Source: Rhabdaerophilum sp. SD176
Lineage (GTDB): Bacteria > Pseudomonadota > Alphaproteobacteria > Rhizobiales > Beijerinckiaceae
Assembly (NCBI RefSeq): GCF_030143245.1
Contig: NZ_JARJNS010000010.1
Coordinates: forward strand, 1 to 64,000
Length of the DNA stretch: 64,000 nucleotides
Direction of reading: 5' to 3'
Made by a program: the position numbers and the translations under genes. Shown here piece after piece: positions 61,269-64,000 of the stretch; position 1 is the first letter of the stretch; every line of letters begins with the position of its first letter. The notes beneath the pieces were generated by a model. That model was not told the DNA's origin and ran no database searches. It was given only the letters and a program-made list of their open reading frames with translations.

Positions 61269-61322
61269 CAGGTCCATCTTGATCTTTCTCGCGAATTCTT
61301 GATCGGCCATTCATCGCTGGGG

Positions 61323-61332
61323 GTGGTACCAC
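61323..61332. promoter_or_regulatory. short palindrome before the LysR gene
   Basis: GTGGTACCAC is a perfect 10-base palindrome 116 bases upstream of the LysR start. It does not match the T-N11-A sites at 53.9 and 59.5 kb, so autoregulation through it is uncertain. Confidence 0.25.
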
Positions 61333-61447
61333 GTGTCTCCATCAAATGCGGTCGTTTACACGCATCAATCGGCGACGAGTCGGTCGGCAGGCCCAGCCGG
61401 ATTTGCGGCCGTTGCGATGGGAGCGACAGGACAGGAGTGCATGCCCG

Positions 61448-62323
61448 ATGGAAATGCATCAGATTCGCTATTTCCTGGCCGTGGCAGAGACGCTGAATTT
61501 CACCCGTGCAGCTGAGCGCAGCCACGTTGCCCAGCCCTCATTGACGCGGGCGATCCAGAAACTGGAGGAGGAACTCGGCGGACCTCTCCTTCATCGCGAG
61601 CGCGGAAACACGCACCTGACCGAGCTTGGCCATCGATTGCTGCCCCACCTCCGCTCGACCTATGAGGCGGCGCAATCAGCCAAGGCGCTCGCGCGGCAAT
61701 TAAGCCTGGGAGAGCGGGCTCCGCTTCGGCTCGGCATTGCGAACTCGCTCGAGACGGCGCGGTTCCGGGGCCTGCTCGATCAGGTCCAGATGCAGGTGAA
61801 CGGTATTGAACTGGCCATGCGGAAGGCCTCCGGGGACATTCTGCTCGAACAGGCTGTGATCGGGGCGATGGATGTGATCTTCCTTTCCCGACGGGAGCAA
61901 TTTCCGGATCGCGTGCGCAGCTGGACGATTTTTTGTGAGGCCTGGATGGTCCTCATTCCGGAACGGCACATGCTTGCCCAGCAAACGGAGATCCATCCCG
62001 ATGACTTCGAGGGGCAGGATCTGATCGACCAAATCACGTGCTCCGATCGCGCTGCATTCCTGGAGATTCTCGAGCAACAGGGGATCCGCGTCAGACCAAG
62101 GCACACGGTTGACTGCATCGAGGATCTGCAACAGCTCGTTGCCATGGGCCTCGGGCTCGGGATTGTCGGGCAGCATGTGCAGCCCATCCCCGGCGTGGTC
62201 GCAAGGCCGCTTTGCCACGGAAGCTTCCAGCGTGAGGTGGTCGTGGCCATTGTGGCCGGCCGGCAGTTCAATCGCGCAACGGAGCTTTGCGTCCGTCTGG
62301 CCCGGATGCACGGAGCTTCCTGA
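61448..62323 (+). CDS. LysR-family transcriptional regulator
   Basis: This 291-residue protein has the LysR HTH in MHQIRYFLAVAETLNFTRAA then SHVAQPSLTRAIQKLEEELGG and a periplasmic-binding-like effector domain. It is near the upstream NTF2-MFS operon on the same strand, and two LysR-type palindromes occur at 53.9 and 59.5 kb. These are plausible targets. ATG 61448 gives the usual start two residues before MHQIRYF. Confidence 0.94.
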   Translation: MEMHQIRYFLAVAETLNFTRAAERSHVAQPSLTRAIQKLEEELGGPLLHRERGNTHLTELGHRLLPHLRSTYEAAQSAKALARQLSLGERAPLRLGIANSLETARFRGLLDQVQMQVNGIELAMRKASGDILLEQAVIGAMDVIFLSRREQFPDRVRSWTIFCEAWMVLIPERHMLAQQTEIHPDDFEGQDLIDQITCSDRAAFLEILEQQGIRVRPRHTVDCIEDLQQLVAMGLGLGIVGQHVQPIPGVVARPLCHGSFQREVVVAIVAGRQFNRATELCVRLARMHGAS

Positions 62324-62366
62324 TCGGAACCGCCATTCCTGATGATCCGACTGGAAAGCGATCCTG

Positions 62367-63707
62367 TCAGGCCTTGACGATATGATCACCTGTCAATCCG
62401 CGCGAAGCCATCGCATTGCGCGTGTCGACGACCAATGCGGCCGATGTCGCAATCATCGCATAGTCGATGGCGTCGTGATCGGTCGCAATCAGGACAGCGT
62501 CTGCCTCCGCGATCGTTTCGGCCTGCAATGGCACGGACATCATGCCGGCCAGCGCGGCATGCTCCCGCGTGGGCGGGATGACCGGGACAAGCGGGTCGTG
62601 ATAACGGACCACCGCGTCTCGCCGTGCCAGCAATTCCAGCAGAACCAGTGCGGGACTTTCGCGCATGTCGTCGATGTTCTTCTTGTAGGCGGCTCCGATG
62701 ATCAGGATGCTGGCACCCTTGAGGCCGCGACCGGAGCGCCGATCCAGCGCTTCCGCCAATCGGTTCACGACATGCTGCGGCATTGCCGTGTTGATCTCGC
62801 CGGCCAGTTCGATGAAGCGCGTCACAATGCCGAACTCGCGTGCACGCCAGCTCAGATAGAACGGATCGATCGGAATACAGTGCCCCCCGAGCCCTGGCCC
62901 GGGATAGAAGGGCATGAAGCCGAACGGTTTGGTCTTCGCGGCATGGATGACGTCCCAGACATCGATCGACATGGCATCGAAGACGACCTTCAATTCGTTT
63001 ACCAGCGCGATATTGACCGATCGGAAGATGTTTTCCGTGAGCTTGACGGCCTCGGCGACCGCCGGGGAGGAAACCTCGACAACCTCCACCACCAATGCAC
63101 GGTAAAGCGCTGCGGCGAGCTGCAAGGCCTCCGGCCCATCACCGCCAACAACTTTCGGGATATTGGCGGTGCTGAACCGCGCGTTTCCCGGGTCCTCGCG
63201 CTCGGGTGAAAAGGCAAGAAAGAAATCTGACGCAACCGACAGCCCAGACCTTTCGAGGATTGGCCGAACAACCTCTGTTGTCGTGCCGGGCCAGGTCGTC
63301 GATTCCAGCACGATCAGTTGCCCGCGGCGAAGGCGCGCCGCGATTGCCTCAACAGTTCGCACGACGTAGGTGAGATCCGGATCCTTGTTTCGCGTCAGCG
63401 GTGTCGGCACCGCGATCAGGATCGCATCCGGCTCGTTCAGGCGATCAAGATCGCTTGTTGCTACAAAACGACCGCTTCTGATCGCGGCTTCCATCCGTGA
63501 ATCCGGAATATGCGTGAACATTGCCCGGCCGGAATTGAGCTGCTCAACACGCTGCCGGTTGATATCGAAGCCGAGAACCGTGAGGCCGGCTTCGGCCGCC
63601 GCAAGCGCCAGTGGCACGCCGACATAACCGAGACCAACAACCCCCACGGTGAAATCGCGCCGCTCGATCTTCGAAAGCAGGCTTTCAACCAGAGAAGGGT
63701 TCGTCAT
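62367..63707 (-). CDS. UDP-sugar (UDP-GlcNAc/glucose type) 6-dehydrogenase
   Basis: This 446-residue enzyme has the NAD loop GLGYVGVPLALAAAEAG, PTPLTRNKDPDL, ESTTWPGTT, SPEREDPGN and the active-site loop GPGLGGHCIPIDP with Cys277. The GGHCIP form and the PTPL.....PDL pattern are typical of the WbpA/WecC group that makes UDP-N-acetylglucosaminuronate or related uronates, in contrast with UGD proteins. ATG 63707 is selected for family fit. It probably belongs to an extracellular polysaccharide gene set with the incomplete gene that follows. Confidence 0.9.
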   Translation of the reverse strand: MTNPSLVESLLSKIERRDFTVGVVGLGYVGVPLALAAAEAGLTVLGFDINRQRVEQLNSGRAMFTHIPDSRMEAAIRSGRFVATSDLDRLNEPDAILIAVPTPLTRNKDPDLTYVVRTVEAIAARLRRGQLIVLESTTWPGTTTEVVRPILERSGLSVASDFFLAFSPEREDPGNARFSTANIPKVVGGDGPEALQLAAALYRALVVEVVEVSSPAVAEAVKLTENIFRSVNIALVNELKVVFDAMSIDVWDVIHAAKTKPFGFMPFYPGPGLGGHCIPIDPFYLSWRAREFGIVTRFIELAGEINTAMPQHVVNRLAEALDRRSGRGLKGASILIIGAAYKKNIDDMRESPALVLLELLARRDAVVRYHDPLVPVIPPTREHAALAGMMSVPLQAETIAEADAVLIATDHDAIDYAMIATSAALVVDTRNAMASRGLTGDHIVKA

Positions 63708-63794
63708 CACGCTGCCTTTGTTGCTCCGAACGCCTCCGGGCATTCAGGCCGCCAGTCGCTGTCCTGCCATGCCCTGACGTTCAGACCAAGAGGG

Positions 63795-64000
63795 TCAATT
63801 GCTCTTTTGTGCTGCAGCCATTGATGCGCACAGCGCCTGCGAGGCCACGTCGATGCAGGACCCGGAGCGCCGGAAATTGTCGTAATAGAGCGTCCACTTG
63901 TCAGGCCGCCCTGCGCGGTAGGGTCCGAACTTGAAATACTGGGTCTTGTCGAGGCCCGGACCGCGGTGGCCAATGGCACCTTCGACCGTTGCCACCCATT
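63795..64000 (-). CDS. C-terminal part of a probable polysaccharide lyase (truncated by the window edge)
   Basis: An open frame enters from the right window edge and ends at 63795. The visible 68 residues include DKTQYFKFGPYRAGRPD then TLYYDNFRRSGS, resembling the C-terminal strand block of heparin-lyase-I-like polysaccharide lyases (the KFG-YR and YYDN motifs), with a short Cys-containing tail. No upstream residues are available. It is on the same strand as the dehydrogenase gene, 88 bases away, in an apparent polysaccharide locus. Confidence 0.5.
   Translation of the reverse strand, partial: WVATVEGAIGHRGPGLDKTQYFKFGPYRAGRPDKWTLYYDNFRRSGSCIDVASQALCASMAAAQKSN

Overview
The window is about 64 kb of GC-rich, densely packed bacterial chromosome. 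It looks like an alphaproteobacterium of the Hyphomicrobiales (Rhizobiales) type. The basis is the flbT-flaF pair, a large polar-growth (GPR-like) coiled-coil protein, an alphaproteobacterial CheZ-type phosphatase, CtrA-like sites and a plcP-agt lipid-remodelling pair. Many genes overlap by the four bases ATGA. No rRNA gene, intact tRNA, insertion sequence, prophage or CRISPR array is visible, and I do not name a genus.

Region 1 (0.2-7.9 kb, +) is a tight glycosylation cluster: a TPR-plus-GT41 glycosyltransferase resembling Caulobacter FlmG, then genes for a CDP-linked 6-deoxy sugar (rfbF, rfbG, an RmlC-like epimerase, a zinc-binding C-methyltransferase, a hexapeptide acyltransferase, a short-chain reductase/epimerase and a CmcI-like methyltransferase). 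It is followed directly by flagellar genes: flbT-flaF (+), and flgL, flgK and flgE (-), with a sigma-54 promoter in front of flgE. I infer a flagellin glycosylation locus that uses a CDP-sugar, which is the most interesting system here.

Region 2 (14.4-34.3 kb) holds a YcjF/YcjX pair, a SixA-like phosphatase, a universal stress protein with an FNR/FixK-like box, an MFS transporter, a CcdA-like protein, a ferredoxin, an Hpt protein, the 1667-residue GPR-like protein, an Mla-type lipid transport operon (MlaE, MlaF, MlaD, lipoprotein), a CheZ-like phosphatase with two CtrA-like sites, and a plcP-agt pair behind a PHO box (phospholipid to glycolipid replacement under phosphate limitation).

Region 3 (34.3-46.9 kb) is metabolic: a DMT exporter; a TPP riboswitch controlling thiM-thiD and probably an orphan TRAP binding protein; an XRE-cupin regulator with a palindromic operator; a cytochrome b plus cytochrome c' pair; an orphan CoxL-like molybdoenzyme subunit; a rhodanese; a complete TRAP transporter; and an MBL-fold hydrolase.

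Region 4 (46.9-64 kb) covers the cell surface and stress: a priming sugar-phosphate transferase, an Omp25-like porin, DUF2798 and GFA proteins, a degenerate tRNA-like remnant, a patatin/NDH-2/3-hydroxybutyrate dehydrogenase group, a peroxiredoxin-like protein, an adenylate cyclase-MscS operon, a secreted cupin, an NTF2-like protein with an MFS transporter, and a LysR regulator. It ends with a nucleotide-sugar dehydrogenase and the C-terminus of a probable polysaccharide lyase. Two near-identical T-N11-A palindromes at 53.9 and 59.5 kb suggest one LysR-type regulator acts on both divergent promoters.
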